DNA of 64,000 nt from Apricaphanius iberus (taxonomy: Eukaryota; Chordata; Actinopteri; Cyprinodontiformes; Aphaniidae), in contig JAPXFQ010002399.1 of assembly GCA_028564705.1 (NCBI GenBank), positions 875,501-939,500 of the forward strand, written 5' to 3'. Shown piece by piece: positions 36,825 to 49,189 of the stretch. A program made the translations under genes and the position numbers. How positions within the stretch are numbered: the stretch's first letter is position 1; the number at the start of each line of letters is the position of its first letter. The notes under the pieces are model-generated. The model was not told where the DNA came from. It did no database searches and saw nothing but the letters and a program-made list of their open reading frames with translations.

Positions 36825-39345
36825 TGCATCATTATCTCCATTCAGACCCGTTGCCAGAGCAATTTAGCTGGGCGGGCATTGGCTTATTCTGGGGGGGACC
36901 AGTTTTATTTAACCCCTTCATGTTTTTATCTCCCATCTGCAGTGTGTTACATATTTCTGGGTCAAAACTTCCTTTTTGGACACCCTTTCTATACTTCAAT
37001 TAAAGGCATAGTTTCTTTTAGAGGCGGGTTAGCTGAGGTAGCTCTGGGAGTTTTCCTGAACGATCGGTCTGTTCTAGATCAGTGATCAGAAAGTTTGTTT
37101 TCATACTCCAGAAGGAGCCGCGGACAAGACGCTGTCATGCTGTGTCTACTTGTGTACGTGCCATCTTGCTCTGTAGATTATTTGGGGTAAATGCTTGGAA
37201 ATGGCCTCATCAATGCACTGAGTGTGGCAGTGGTTAGTCAGGCTGATAAGTTGCAAATAAGAGGTAAGAATCAGACGTCATCAAACAACCAGGTTTGTAC
37301 AAATATTACTCATGAACCAGTTTATGACAACAGGAAAAAGAAACAAACATCAAGTCCTACTTCTTCTATGTGGATCTCTTATTTTTGCTGCACTGATCAG
37401 TGACAATCGCTGCTGAAACTGATATATGGATGTCTTTAACAGATTCCCTAAAGGGCCGATTTTATATGGAGACAGTCAGAAAAAGAGGTAGTTAAATCAA
37501 ACTGAAGCCCCAATAATGGAAACACACCGATTGTACGCGTTACTGGGGCAGCGCGTAAGCTGCGAGTTACATTATTACTTCTCGTTGCTGCACTCAGTTT
37601 CAGCTGTAAACTATTTGGATATTGCTTATTAGCTGCTACCAGATGTCAGCTGCTGACTGTACTTTGAAAGAAAGCCCGACTAACCTCAGGGCTGTGCCTC
37701 AGCACCACAACGTTTGAGATATTTAAGGGGAAAAATCCTAAACCCAACGGAGGTAAAGAAACATTCAAGCTCCCAGGTTGAGATTCAACAACATCCCAGC
37801 TCTGCTCGTGATTAAAATGATGTATGCCAGTCAATGATATGAATCATAGCTTTAGACACAGTATACCCCTTTTTCAAACCACCTAAAAAGCAATAAAAAC
37901 GTACCGATTGAAGAGAGGAATTCCAAATCCCAGAACATCCATCTAAAACAAAAACGTATTTTTACATCCACAACGAGACAGTTAATGTCCTCCTTTTAAA
38001 TAGTCCACAACAAGTGTTATTCCGAAATCAAACTCTGCTGCTTAACACCTTCCTAATTCTCTTCTGTCTGGAGCTCTCATTAACTTTCATCAGAACCACC
38101 GTTAGCATGCAAGTTAGCCACAAGGCGTGCTTCTTCTCTGAACCAGCCTTCCTCATCGGGTTGTTGAGCCTTTAAGTCCCTGGTTCTGATGCTGCTACAA
38201 CACAAGATGAAGGTTGAAGAAATTCAACTTTCCTCAACAGACACTAAGTGCGTTTACAGGCAGCAAGAGAAATTCAAATTATTACCTAAATCAGACTTAT
38301 GAAATGTATGTATTTACCTTAGCTCAACTTAAGTGAACAGCAACAACAGAATGAGCAGCAGCAATGAGTATAACCCAATCAAACAGTGGCGTACTTACTA
38401 AATGTTCTGTGCTGAAGGTTGCTGTCCATTTCTTCCTTATTGTACATATCCTGCTATTACTCAGTCTGCTTCACTGACCATTGGTTAACTGTCGGTGTGA
38501 TTCTAGTCCAATAGAAAAATAATGTCAGCACAAAAATGGCATGTCTCCACCTAATGTCACAGTGTTAACCGCTCTTCATTTAAAATTCATTCTCTCATAT
38601 GGTGTACATTGTAGGACATCCTCATGTATCAAAAAAGCATCTAACAGACCTCAGATAAACAGCCCCAGACATCAGACCTTAGCTCAAAAAGCTTCAGGTC
38701 TTAGGAAAACATTTGTCACTCTTCAAACCAAACAGCATGAGACCAAACAGGAAAAAGTACTCAGATTAATTGATGGAAATACACCAATATATCTCAAACT
38801 TTTAAGCACAGAATCTATGATACTGTTGAAACTTTATAAAGCTTGATGAAATCTTCTACTTTCCTTCACTTAGAATGACAAGGTAACTGGAACACACCAT
38901 TAGAGTAGCCAGTATAGTGCCAAGATTTTCCCTATCACAGATTGTATCCCATGACGCAGGAGCATGCACTCACTCACTCGAGCAGTGTCTGCTTTCCTCC
39001 GCTGTATTGCACCAACGGCAAGAGAACAACTTACTGCTCTAGTATTTACCTGAGCCTGAATGTTCAATCATTTGAATCACAATACTGTATATACTTTGAT
39101 TTGTACCTAGAATTAGGTTGACATTTTTTAAACAATGTCAAAATGTGTTTTTGTCTTCATGCGGCACGACACATGCATCCGTACATTGCGCAGGTAATCT
39201 AGAATGATTTTCACCTTCTCTTCGGCTCAACTAGTTCATCAAGTAATTGTAGCATTTTACACAATTGTTTTTGAGGCGTAATGCCCACGATGGTAAATGC
39301 TTACTCACCGTTAATCATCATACAGGAACCCTCAAGTTCATCTCC
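36825..39345. other. Unassigned intronic stretch
   Basis: No supported gene, RNA or element boundary. The ORFs are short and without family resemblance. Confidence 0.4.
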
Positions 39346-39747
39346 TTCATGATTTGACTATGCCAAAGACCTGTTTCATGGTGCCCCTCTACCACCAAGC
39401 TGCCTCTATCATCTGTCTTGACTGGAATTATAAAGTATGGAAAAAATACATTAATGAATCCCTCACAGCTGGCATCAACCATCTCTCAGCTTCTCCCTTT
39501 GCTGCAGCTGGGTTGTTCGTCGTGGCCAAAGACAATGCATCAGTATGTCCCCACATCAAATTCAGAGGTTTAAACCAAATCACTCTAAAATATGAATACC
39601 AATTGGTTCTTCTTACATCTAATTTTGAGCCTGCACAGGGATCGACCATCTTCTCCAAGCTTGACCTACGGAACGCTTACCACCTGGTCCGAATCAGAGA
39701 GGGGGAGGAGTGGAAGATCGCCTTCAAAATGCCCTTAGAACACATTG

Positions 39748-40539
39748 GGACTGATTTATCAAGATTCCTAATAAAGACCGCAAAATTGTGTGTGGCGCTA
39801 AAAATTTGTGTGAGTGGGTTGTCCTTAATTTGCGGTTGATTTACTAAGATTACGTGAGCAATTCTCAACAGGCGAAATGAGGAGTTTGCAGCCGCTAATG
39901 CGAGCTGCACCACAGCTAGAGAGAGGAGGAATAATGCGCATGGATACATGATGAGTCTTTGGCACAAACATATATAATGCCAATTATCATTGTGGTATTA
40001 TTGTATATAATCACTCCATTTTATTAATTGGACTCCAGGAAGGTTAAGCACTATGTAAGAAACTAATGAGAATCCATTAGGAGCGTCTTCACCAGGTGGA
40101 GACGTGATGAGAGCGCAGTGAGGTAAACAGGTAAATATTTACATAACTCTCAGGTTTATGGCCATTAGAGTGTTAATTAATTTTAGTTTATAATGTGTGT
40201 GAATGACATTTTTTGTTTATCAATAATAAAACACATGTTGAATGTGGTAGCGCAGAATGCTTTTCAGAAGTGCTAAAAATAGATGCTAAAATAGCCGGGG
40301 CACACATTTTTATGCTTAGTAAATCACACTTCGCCTAGAACACCTACTTCTTTGCTTGTTCTCCTGCCAATGTTTTACGTCTTCTTACAGAAACGCAGAG
40401 ATTGCATATTCAGCAAGGGCAAAAGCGCTAAATAGATTGCATGCGTCTGCTGTGTTGATAGATCAGTCAGAGCCTGTTTTTGCGAAGCTGTGCGGTTTGC
40501 ATAAGTTTTACCAAGCGCAAACCGTTGATAACTCAGGCC
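39748..40539. mobile_element. Inverted-repeat element inside gypsy RT, 3-4 bp TSD
   Basis: The ends GGACTGATTTATCAA and, reversed, GGCCTGAGTTATCAA are inverted repeats. Flanks TTG(G) occur at 39745-39748 and 40540-40543. Removing the insert with one flank copy leaves the pol reading frame in register, which fixes the borders. The short TSD and 'ATTTATCAA' termini are compatible with a PIF/Harbinger-type non-autonomous element; family uncertain. Confidence 0.75.
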
Positions 40540-41366
40540 TTGGATATCTTGTGATGCCTTTCAGCCTAACCAATGCTACAACAGTATTCAATTCCCTAAT
40601 AAATACCCGTCGTTGTTATTTCTTAAATCAGCTCAACAATATTCTGATCTTTTCTGCCTCGCTACATGAACACATGATCTACGTCCATCTCGTCCTCCAA
40701 CGTATTCTGGAAAACCATGAGAGTTCAATGCCCCAGCGGTGTCATTTCTTTGTTACAATCGTTGAGAGAGGGCAGGTGAAGTCAGATCACGAAAAGGTTC
40801 AGTCTGTAGTCAACTGGCCTACTCATTCTTTCGGCAAGCAGTTCCAAAGATTCCTAGGTTTCGCCAACTTCTACCCCCACTTCATTAGAAATCACTCGCA
40901 GACCGCTCTACTACTCACAGTTGTCACTTCAGTTTAAAAAGAACCTTTTCCTGGACATCAGAAGCAAATTGAGAGTTTAAAGAACAAAGAGAAAATTTCC
41001 AGGGCTCCTATTCTTTCTGAAGAAGATCCCACCAAGGAGAGGTTGATGTTTCAGAATCCAAAGTGGGAGCAGTTCTATCCCAAGTATGTGAAAAACGACA
41101 ATAAATAACATCCCTGCGCTTTCCCTTTCTCGTCATATTTGCTCTACAGAATGCAACTACAATGTTGGCAAACAGGAGTTGCTTGTGGTAAAACTGGCTT
41201 TCCAAGAGTGGCATCATTGATTGGAGGGAGCTGTACACCCCATCGTTGTTTGGACGGATCATAAGACTCTCGCCTACCTTCAGGAAGCCAAGCACCTGAA
41301 TCCCCGTCAATCTTGGTGGTCGCTGTTCTTTTCATGCTTCAATTTTATCATTTCATACAGACCTGG

Positions 41367-42255
41367 GCTCTCATTTATCAACCGTACTTACACACAGATC
41401 TGTGCATATTTTGTGCATAAAAACAATTTTACACATTTTATGGTAAATATAGCTTTCGACTTCTACATTGTAACCTGTTAGTCATATTTATGTAATTTAA
41501 AGACACCCTAAGTGCAGTCTTTGTTATCCAGTCATGACTGAGGTGAAGTTTTCCAACTTGTCCAACTTGTGCGTAGGCATGTTCTTAAATATAAGCAGTT
41601 ATAACGATGCATATGCATAGCATCTAGTGGTAGAACAGGGGAAATGCAAAACTGAAACAGTTATACTTTGATTGAATATTTATCCGATTAGTGTATTTGA
41701 TCTATTTTCAGATATGTTAGAAATATACCATGGAATGATGCATTTGGGGATGATCGTGTGAATTGTAATGCAGGGGGTGCAAGGTGCTTTTACTTGTCAC
41801 ATCAAACAAGAAGCAGAGGAATCACTGAAAATAGAGAACAAAAATTATCCGTGTTAAAAATAATTTGGTTAACTATGTCCAATTTCAAAAAGTCTGTTCA
41901 TGATAATTTTTTGCTCCACTTATGTTTCACCTTGATCTCGGTGTCACTGAAATTCCTTACTTCGTTCTCATGACCATTATTTTCAGGAACAACACAAAAA
42001 CTTCAGACATGTGTCACAGGAAGTGGTGTTACCAGATATGGTTCATTGTGGGCGTTTCTGTATGCACATGACTGAACGGACACAAGCACCTAAGTACACA
42101 CGTGGGATTTATCAACAGATGATTGCGGAAGAACATGCGTATACATGGCCATCACGTATTTGATAAATCCGACTTTACTGTACAAACATTTAAAATTTTC
42201 ATTCCAAGAATAAAATATAGGACATTGTCTACAACCGTTTGATAAATGAAGGCTC
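41367..42255. mobile_element. Second inverted-repeat element inside gypsy pol
   Basis: GCTCTCATTTATCAA at the left is mirrored by TTGATAAATGAAGGCTC at the right, with TGG on both flanks (41364-41366, 42256-42258). It cuts pol just after the RNase H segment. The terminal motif resembles that of the 39748 element but the interiors differ. Compatible with a Harbinger-like MITE; no transposase present. Confidence 0.7.
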
Positions 42256-43110
42256 TGGTTCAAAAAATAATCAGGCTCACTCCTCCACACAGATCTTTTC
42301 TATCAGGGTTAGGGTTCAAAAAGGGTGTTCAAATACTTTTGTTCCTCACTGTAAATGCATATCTGTTAGATTTAATTCTTCACAAGTCTGCAACAAGATC
42401 TTCTGCAACCTTTGGGTATTCAGCTACCGCTGTGGTTACATGTATGTTTCTTGGAGTTCACAACTCATATGGGTACTCAATCCTACCAGAGAGCAGAACA
42501 TCCACCTTGCATATCATAAATACCTACAGGCTCCTCAATACTCACCTGGACAACAGGTTTGGCTTTCTACCCAAAACATCTATCTCAAGAACATGCATAA
42601 AAAAACTACCCCTCCCTATTCATTGGCCTTTAAGAGATTGAGACTGTCCTTAGCCTATCTATATATCACATTTAAAAGTTCCTTCTAACATGAGGATCCA
42701 TCCAGTATTTCACGTTTCCCTGCTCAAACCATTCCTCTCGAGCTCTTTGTGTCCACAACCCAAACCACCACCGCACACCCGGGTTTACAATGGCGTTCAT
42801 GTGTACATGGGTCAACAACATCCAAGAGATCCGTCGTCCGGGACTAGGGCTCGAATAGCTCGATGAGTGGGATAATCCATAACTATGAGGCTTCTTGTTC
42901 CTCCAAGTTGGCAGCTTTTTATTTTCTTTTTTTTGTGACTGTGGTTTTTTTGCACCAAGTGAGTCATCATTTGATGACTTAATGATGAGTCCATTGAGAT
43001 CTTTGTGGGAAAGCTCGCTATGCTGGCTAATGTCAGACACTTGTGAGCAATCATGCCTATTGTGTCCTGCTTCCTCTTAAGAAGTAGGCAGACAGCCATT
43101 CATTGTCTGG

Positions 43111-43670
43111 TTGTTAACCTCACCAGTAGCTCCAAGCCTGATCTCCACATTCTAAGCGGTTTTTGATTCCTCATTCCATGTATGTACACATTTTCCTTGA
43201 TTTTCCAAGGTTAATCTTAAAAGTTTCCATGCTGTTCCTCCCTAAAAACCTCAAGACTTATTTGAGTTCTGGATCTACTTCCATAGTTTCCAGTTTGCCA
43301 GCCCACTCTCCAATGACATTCACGCCAATGAAAAGGATCTGTCTACCAGTGCAGTCGTTCACAACTCTGGACCTAATCTCCCTTTTCGTGCTTACTAACC
43401 TTCCAAAGAAAGTAAGTGCAGCCATTTTCCGACCAGTCCTTCCTCTCTCTGAAGAAAACCAGCCACTAACCTTGTCTCATCCTCAGACCTCCAGCCTAAT
43501 CCATAAATCGTTGCACCTTCAGTTGGCATTTCTTTATTTAGAAAAAACTTGTTAAAGCTTTATATACGTGGTCTGTTTCTGATTTGTGCATTTGGGTCAG
43601 AAAACTATGTGAATCCATGACACCTCTGTGTTTATGTTTCTTTCTCTCATATCTTAATTTTTCTTATATT
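43111..43670. other. Unassigned stretch downstream of gypsy
   Basis: Possibly the degraded 3' part of the gypsy element, but I could not find an LTR or a polypurine tract. No gene recognised. Confidence 0.35.
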
Positions 43671-43800
43671 CAATTCACATTTATTTATATAGCGCCAATT
43701 CACAACAAATGTCATCTCAACGCACTTTACAACAAAAGTCATTTATAACACAATTATACAAACATTCCAATGAGTTAAAAGTTATATGAGACAGATTTTT
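43671..43800 (-). mobile_element. Family-A LINE extreme 3' end
   Basis: Begins (plus-strand view) ttcaattcacatttatttatatagcgcc and continues with the 'caattatacaaacattcca' block shared with 45-345 and 8740-8866. A very short 5'-truncated copy lying about 220 bp from the cadps2 exon. Confidence 0.8.
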
Positions 43801-44023
43801 CCCCATTGACATCATCCACTGTGAATTATGAGGCCAGGCACACACAACCATACTTTCTTATGCCCTCATAGCATTTTTGTGGTGCTAGGTAATCTTCCTG
43901 TAAAAGTAAAAAATTAGTAAATAAGTTATAAATTATAGTTACAACAAGAATCCGGGGGGTCTTCAACCTAAACATTTCCATTTAAGTACAAGCATTGTTT
44001 GCATAATGTACACGTCCTCTCAC

Positions 44024-44137
44024 CTCATAGTAGTTTTTCACAGCATTGCAGAAAGCTTCATCAGCCATAATCTGAGTCTCCCCATTGAGGAAGGCCAGGA
44101 AGCGCTCCTTCACTGTCTGCAGCTGCTGCTTGTTGAC
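44024..44137 (-). CDS. cadps2: cadps2 exon, 38 codons, immediately upstream of the 12 kb exon
   Basis: Part of the N-terminal region of the CAPS secretion activator. On the minus strand the exon follows a pyrimidine-rich acceptor (ttttctctgtaag, AG at 44138-44139) and ends TATGAG before donor GTGAG (44023-44019). The 114 bp are phase 0 and translate to [19 protein letters not shown], then [17 protein letters not shown]. In known CAPS proteins this segment is directly followed by (V)FLKSDRV, which is exactly how the 12092-12424 exon begins (GFLKSERV). FCNAV fits CADPS2 better than CADPS1. The preceding exon, which would hold the acidic/Ser-rich N-terminus, was not found up to 64000. Confidence 0.92.
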
Positions 44138-45224
44138 CTTACAGAGAAAACAGATGGAGGTTCAGAAATGAAACAGTAAAGCACAAAGAGGAGTAAATGA
44201 TTGCAAAATGAGCTACCAATGGACATGGGGAAAATAATGACATTCTATGGAAAATGGTATAAGCAAAGTTATACCATGAACATTATAGTTATAGTCAGAT
44301 TATGATTTTACCATTGCATCACACAAAAGTCTTGAGTTCAAAAGCAAACACTCAGTTCAGGGGTGACACTAAGACAGTAACTTGACTCTGCTGATGATGT
44401 GCTAGCATCACCTAAACTTGTGATCTCTGAATCAGATATTAATAGCAGTCTAAGATTAAAATTTTGAACAAGCTACAAAGCAAGTGAATCAACCTTTTGG
44501 AAACAAATGACATAGATCCAATTTGAATAACAATTTTATTTTGGGCATTAAGACATTCTGTAGCTTCAACCCTATTCATATGTCCCATGATAGTGGCTCA
44601 TCTGGCAGAAGGTGACAAACCCTAACTTGGGACTATTCTGTGATAAACATGTGAACAATTAGGTCAGTCTTCTTTAACAGTAATTGTAGCTGGTCTGTCA
44701 TACAATAATTTAGTGACAGTCATTTTGTAATATTTGATTACCTCGCCATTCAAACTTGAGTTTACTTAATGTGCATGTATCCTTGAGAACCTGGAACAAC
44801 CCACAAATATGTAGAATTTTCTGCAAAATGTTAAGATTGCAGTTTGTACTTAGAGGAACATTTATAACATTAAAAATGAACCACAACGTAACATATTTTA
44901 ATTCAATTCCATTTTCAAATCAGTTTATTTCCGGGAGAAAACAATCTACATCAGTGGAGCGTTTACCAGATGGAGACTGTTCATGAGGGACATGAACTTG
45001 AAGACGGACGCGGAGGTTGCAGGCTTTCTGCTGGACAGGTAAGTTAATTACATGAAACAATGAAGTTTATGTTAGCGTTATGTTTGACACAGGACAGGTT
45101 AGTCCAGCAAATACTTATATATCTTCCATTTAACTCTGACAATTTACTCTGCGGCTTCCGTTGTAGTAATTGAATTCACTGATCGCACCGCTAGTTGGAG
45201 GTAATTCTTACACACGAGGGCTTT
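44138..45224. other. Intron 5' of the cadps2 exon, with a plus-strand exon-like stretch
   Basis: Mostly AT-rich intron. At about 44950-45038 the plus strand has an open frame (RWRLFMRDMNLKTDAEVAGF, then LLDR) ending at a consensus donor CAG|GTAAGT at 45039. The peptide looks protein-like and may be an exon of a lost transposon gene. No acceptor or partner exon was identified. Confidence 0.4.
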
Positions 45225-45345
45225 AAGGAATCCCAGCAATTGAATCATTGAAGTGAGGTTGTGCTCTGAACATGCAGACTCTAACCACAGCAATTCCTCA
45301 GTAATCCCTCATCCTGAGCAAGCATGTAGCAACAGTGGAGAGGCT

Positions 45346-45980
45346 GCCATCACACCTGATAGTCTAGTAGACTCGGTTCGATTGGGGACCAAAATTGCAG
45401 CATTGTTTCTGTTTTTAGCTGGTGCAGTAGGCATTCATACTGGCATTTTATTATCAGAAAGTTCAGAGTTTTGATCAAGCCTGTAAATATTCTCATTCAT
45501 CCAGTCATGGTTATCTCAAGGAAATTTCAATAGAATGCAACTGGACTTGGTCATTGGTCTTTGAAGACTTTTCACCTCTTATCGAAGAGGCTTCATCAGT
45601 TCATGCTCGCCGCTGACCAGGCTGGGACTGGTCCAACTAACTGGTGTGGAGACTCAGCTATTTAACCTCTTGGAGGGCTTTTGATCAACAATTTCACCTG
45701 GTTGTTTAGATTTTATTTACCCAGGATGCCCTGTACAATAGTTCACTTCCTGCTTTTGGTGCTGCCCCAGTCCGTTTACCATTCACACATTCAATTGAAC
45801 CGTAGCAGAGTTCTTTACAATTGAACTGAGACCGACATTTTTAGACAGACCAGAGTTCATTTTTGTGGTCCAAATAAGAGGTCGATGGCCCACGCCTCCC
45901 CAAACGAACCAGACTTTACGGGCAAATAAACTAGAGTTCGTTTCAAGCAGACTAAACAGGGCTGGTGTGATTGCACTCTA
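45346..45980. mobile_element. Non-autonomous DNA element, copy 1 (partner at 62540-63020)
   Basis: Ends ATCACACCTGATAG and (reverse) AATCACACCAGCCCTG are weak inverted repeats. Interior blocks such as 'cccaaacgaaccagacttta', 'gcagactaaacaggg' and 'ttttatttacccag' are shared with 62540-63020 in the same order and orientation, proving two copies of one family. A different repeat is embedded at about 45480-45690. No coding. Superfamily unassigned. Confidence 0.7.
45480..45690. repeat. Interspersed repeat segment of 'gaagacttttcacctc' type
   Basis: Contains ggtcattggtctttgaagac and 'cacctcttatcgaagaggcttcatcagttc', a motif I remember as very abundant across vertebrate genomes and containing a short palindrome (cctct..gaagagg). 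It lies inside the MITE copy 1 and is absent from copy 2. Family not assigned. Confidence 0.5.
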
Positions 45981-46333
45981 ACAGGAAGAAACCTCAAGCA
46001 GAACCAGAACCTGACTCAAAACCAACCGTTTGGGGGTTTGAGAAGACAGAGAAGAGACACAAAAAGAAAAGAAGAACTAAACTAAGAGTACTTTCTATAT
46101 TGAGGATAACAGGACATGGAGGATGTTCAGTCACTGGGAGCATCATCGGAATCGATGCTCCCCATCCAACAGGGGGTGCTGTAATTGAGCAAGATACAAG
46201 ACCAGGTGGAGCTTCTATGGAGAGAAAAACACACAGAGAAAACAAGGTTAACAATCGAAATAACAGGAAATAATGCAACTGGAGAGTTGTAGAAGAGTGA
46301 AGAAAAGTGGTCAGTCTGTTCTCAAACAGTCTA

Positions 46334-46680
46334 AGCCACACATGTCAAACTCAAGCCACGGGGGCCCAATCCAGCCCGCCATAGCCATTTATATGACCCT
46401 CTAAACCAGGGATCCCCACCTCCAGGCCTCGAGGGCCGGTATCCTGTAGGTTTTAGTTCTTTCCCTGGTTCAACACACCAGAATCAAATAATGGCTCGTT
46501 AGCAGGCCTCTGCAGAACTTTGCCATCCTGAGGAAGAAGTTAGAGAATTTGAATCAGCTGTGGGGGAGCAGAGACACCTCTAAAACTGGTAGGACATCGG
46601 CCCTTGAGGCCTGGACTTGAGGATCCCTACTAGAAACTGACCTTACAAATAGAACCTTTAAGTTATATTTATGATAATCT
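46334..46680. mobile_element. Decayed hAT-type MITE carrying a second one
   Basis: Begins cacatgtcaaactcaagcc and continues 'gggggcccaatccagcccgcc', a well-known fish hAT-MITE terminus. It is interrupted by the element at 46407-46629. The right limit is approximate. Confidence 0.55.
46407..46629. mobile_element. 223-bp hAT-type MITE with 8-bp TSD
   Basis: Left CAGGGATCCCCACCTCCAGG and right (reverse) TAGGGATCCTCAAGTCCAGG are inverted repeats, extending through 'cctcgagggcc' / 'ggcccttgagg'. Flanks ctctaaac (46399-46406) and ctagaaac (46630-46637) match at 6 of 8. A family very common in fish; non-coding. Confidence 0.85.
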
Positions 46681-46729
46681 TAATACAAATTCAAATCAGT
46701 TTATTTGAACAGCCCTAAATCACATTATT

Positions 46730-49027
46730 AGGTAAAGATAAATGAACACTAACCACTCGCCAAATGCAAGCCAATTTTCTGTTTGGCGAGTGACATTTGT
46801 AGCGCCACCCGCCACATGGCTAGTAAATGTTTGTAGCAAATTAGTTAAGTTAATCAGTCCTCTTTTGGAAGCATCTCTGTGATGCCCCTCTGCCGTCTGC
46901 AGGCGACGTACACAAGCGTACATGAAACGTGACAGCACACCATATGTCATTTCCTTTTATCAACGTACGGATAGCTTCGGGTTAAACATAGCAGTGAAAA
47001 TTGCAGATTTTTAACTGGAGCCAGCCAGACTTCTAAAAGAAAACACAGAGAACTGGAAGAAAAACTAGCAGGACTAGTGGCAACCAGAAGATTAAATGAA
47101 ATGTGGCGAACTGGAGATGGCAGTGTCGTATGACCGGAATCAGTGCAAATGAGCTGCACTGTTTTCCGCCAGTATGCAAGAGAGAACAACCAATAACTAA
47201 CAACAACTAATTTGTCATCGGAAATAAAACTATGAAGCTTGAGACTATTCGAGAAAATGAAAACAGCAAAGGCCATATTACCTGCACATCCGTGTCCTGT
47301 TCTCAATCAGTCTCAATCTAATGACCATGTCAGAGCAAAGCAGCTCAAAAATGAAGAGACTGTTTAGCACCATACATGCCATTGGCAAAAAGGCATGTCC
47401 ATTTTCTGATTTTGAGTGGATGTGCGAGTAAGTAAAATTTTAATTCTATGAAATATGCTATTGAATTCAGAGGTGATATTGATAATTAACTATAATAATA
47501 CAAAATAATATTAGAAAACAGGGAAATTACATTGAGTATCATTATTGTACATTTAAACATGTAAATTACATAGATATATTTTAAATTCATTGTATTTTTT
47601 TCAGGAATGAAAAGCAGGCCAAAGTGTTTATGCACTATATAGCAGATGTGAAAACGACATCAGAGAGAATCTAAAAACACAAAATGGGTCCACAGACAGT
47701 TCTGTGAAAGGAAGACTTAGTGTTTGTTAGCTTTAGTCACAAGGGCTAAATTGTGTCAACGTTTGTTAGTATCAAGTCAGTGGAGAAGGCAGATGCATCT
47801 CACATAAGCCAAGCCATTAGTGCCATCATGGATGAAGTCAGTGATGACTGGGGAAGCAAACTGGTTGCTATGGGAACAGATCAGGCTTCAGTAATGACCG
47901 GAGCAAGTTGAAGGGTGACAGGGCCTACATCATTGGCATCCACTGCATGGCACACTACCTTGAACTGAGCTTTTCTGATTGCATACGCTCAAATGTGATG
48001 TTTCAGAAAGTTGAAGACCTGCTTTGTGGGCTATACACCTTCTATCACATCAGTCCAGTCAACAGGGCCAACCTAATTTACAGCTTTCAGGTTCTTGGCA
48101 AAAAAGCAATTGGTCCCCACCAGATTTGGCGGGACCTAGGGGCGTGCGATATGACAATTTAAGACCGTGAAACAATGTACACGTCTGACAATCTGTCATT
48201 TTTGATTCCCGATTCAAAGTTCTGCTGCTGTATTTCTCCTTCTGTGTGCGATGAAAAGCCTCCGCTCTTTCTCTAAGCGAATCCCAGTCAGGTTGTGAAT
48301 TAAAACTGCATGCTTATTTAGTTTAATGCCATGATGTTTTTATACAACTGTTCAAGATTTTGGCGATGCAGAACTGGAAACACTTGTGGACATCTGGTAT
48401 CCACGTTGAAAAGATTCCTAACTGGGAGACTACTCTCAACTCACTGATGTTTCAAAAACCTGAGTCCTTGCCAAAGATGTCATGGATCACAGTAAACAGA
48501 CGCTTTCAGCATTCCTGCTCTGATTTGATGCCATTGTTCGACCTGGTCTTGTCCATTCCCCCCTCGACTACCGAGTGCGAAAGAGGTTTTAGCACTATGA
48601 AGCAAGTTAAAACTGATTGGAGGTCAAACATAAGCCCTGAGACACTTTCGGACCTGCTCATGGTGCAACTATGTTCTCCAGAGATCAGGGACTATGACCC
48701 AACTAAGGCATAAGACTGTGCTAGAAGCAGGACGCCAGATTTCATGGACAGAAAAAACAAATAGTCTGACTTTATTTCAGTAACTGTTAATAAAAAACAT
48801 TTCTGAAAGAAAGAAAATAATCAGAAGTGACCAAAAAGTTGTTTTATGTTGTCACTCCTCTCTGTTTGGCTCCAACATATTATATAATGGAATAGGGAGT
48901 TTTGGGTATTTCTGTGTCAAAATAATTTAGAATTTCCTCTGGTAAAAGATATGCTTGGCTGGCAGATTTTTTTTCCATCTACTGGCCAACTTGACCGCCA
49001 AATCAAAAAGTTAATTTCAGACACTGG
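46730..49027 (+). mobile_element. hAT transposon with transposase remnants (relative of 9561-10788)
   Basis: Left sequence (gagcg/tagcgccacc.gccacatgg, then 'tagtaaatgtttg' and 'gtacacaagcgta') and right sequence ('cagaagtgaccaaaa', 'tttggctccaacat', ending cagacactg) match both ends of the 9561-10788 element. The interior holds a plus-strand transposase gene remnant. The termini themselves are too diverged for me to define a duplication. Confidence 0.8.
47327..48713 (+). pseudogene. hAT transposase (ZNF862-like), spliced and decayed
   Basis: Exon 1 starts at ATG 47327 (KMKRLFSTIHAIGKKACPF) and ends at a GTAAGT donor at 47428. A tttttttcag acceptor at 47601-47604 opens exon 2, which continues the frame with NEKQAKVFMHYIAD. 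Farther on, after stops, come ISQAISAIMDEVSDDWGSKL, AMGTDQASVMTG, IHCMAHYLELSFSDCIRSN and KVEDLLCGLYTFYH, characteristic of the catalytic region of hAT relatives such as ZNF862-like proteins. The 48360-48713 frame holds the C-terminal dimerisation domain, including LSIPPSTTECERGFSTMKQV and SPETLSDLLMVQL. A deletion near 48140-48360 and several stops make it inactive. Confidence 0.87.
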
Positions 49028-49189
49028 TTGTATATACAGTAATTTCAAAATATAATTTTCAAGAATTTTAAGAACATCTAATGCGGATAGTTTTATTTTC
49101 TCATACTTTAACTGTTTGTTATAGTTTCATCAATACAACTGGCCCTTTAAGGATATTCATGAGCTTGATGTGGATGGAAATGAGTTTTA

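Larger units (their letters stand above)
39350..43110 (+). mobile_element. Ty3/gypsy LTR-retrotransposon pol remnant
   Basis: An ordered but decayed plus-strand pol. 39430-39747 holds the start of the reverse transcriptase, including FSKLDLRNAYHLVRIREG (palm motif). 40540-40937 continues it (YLVMPFSLTN; FQRFLGFANFYPHFIRNH). 41160-41366 carries an RNase H segment ([13 protein letters not shown]). About 42500-42860 carries the integrase C-terminal region (YSPGQQVWLS, then HPVFHVSLLKPF). The active-site aspartate motif around the catalytic loop is altered (LNNILIF where LDDILIF is usual). Two inverted-repeat elements interrupt it. LTRs were not identified. It is a dead copy. Confidence 0.85.
45225..46330 (-). 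mobile_element. Family-A LINE 3' UTR copy interrupted by a MITE
   Basis: 45225-45345 and 45981-46330 are consecutive parts of the family-A 3' UTR (compare 45-345 and 7975-8866). The break falls in the 'gtggagag...aacaggaagaaacctc' block and is filled by the element at 45346-45980; about 15 bp of LINE appear missing at the junction. Confidence 0.8.
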
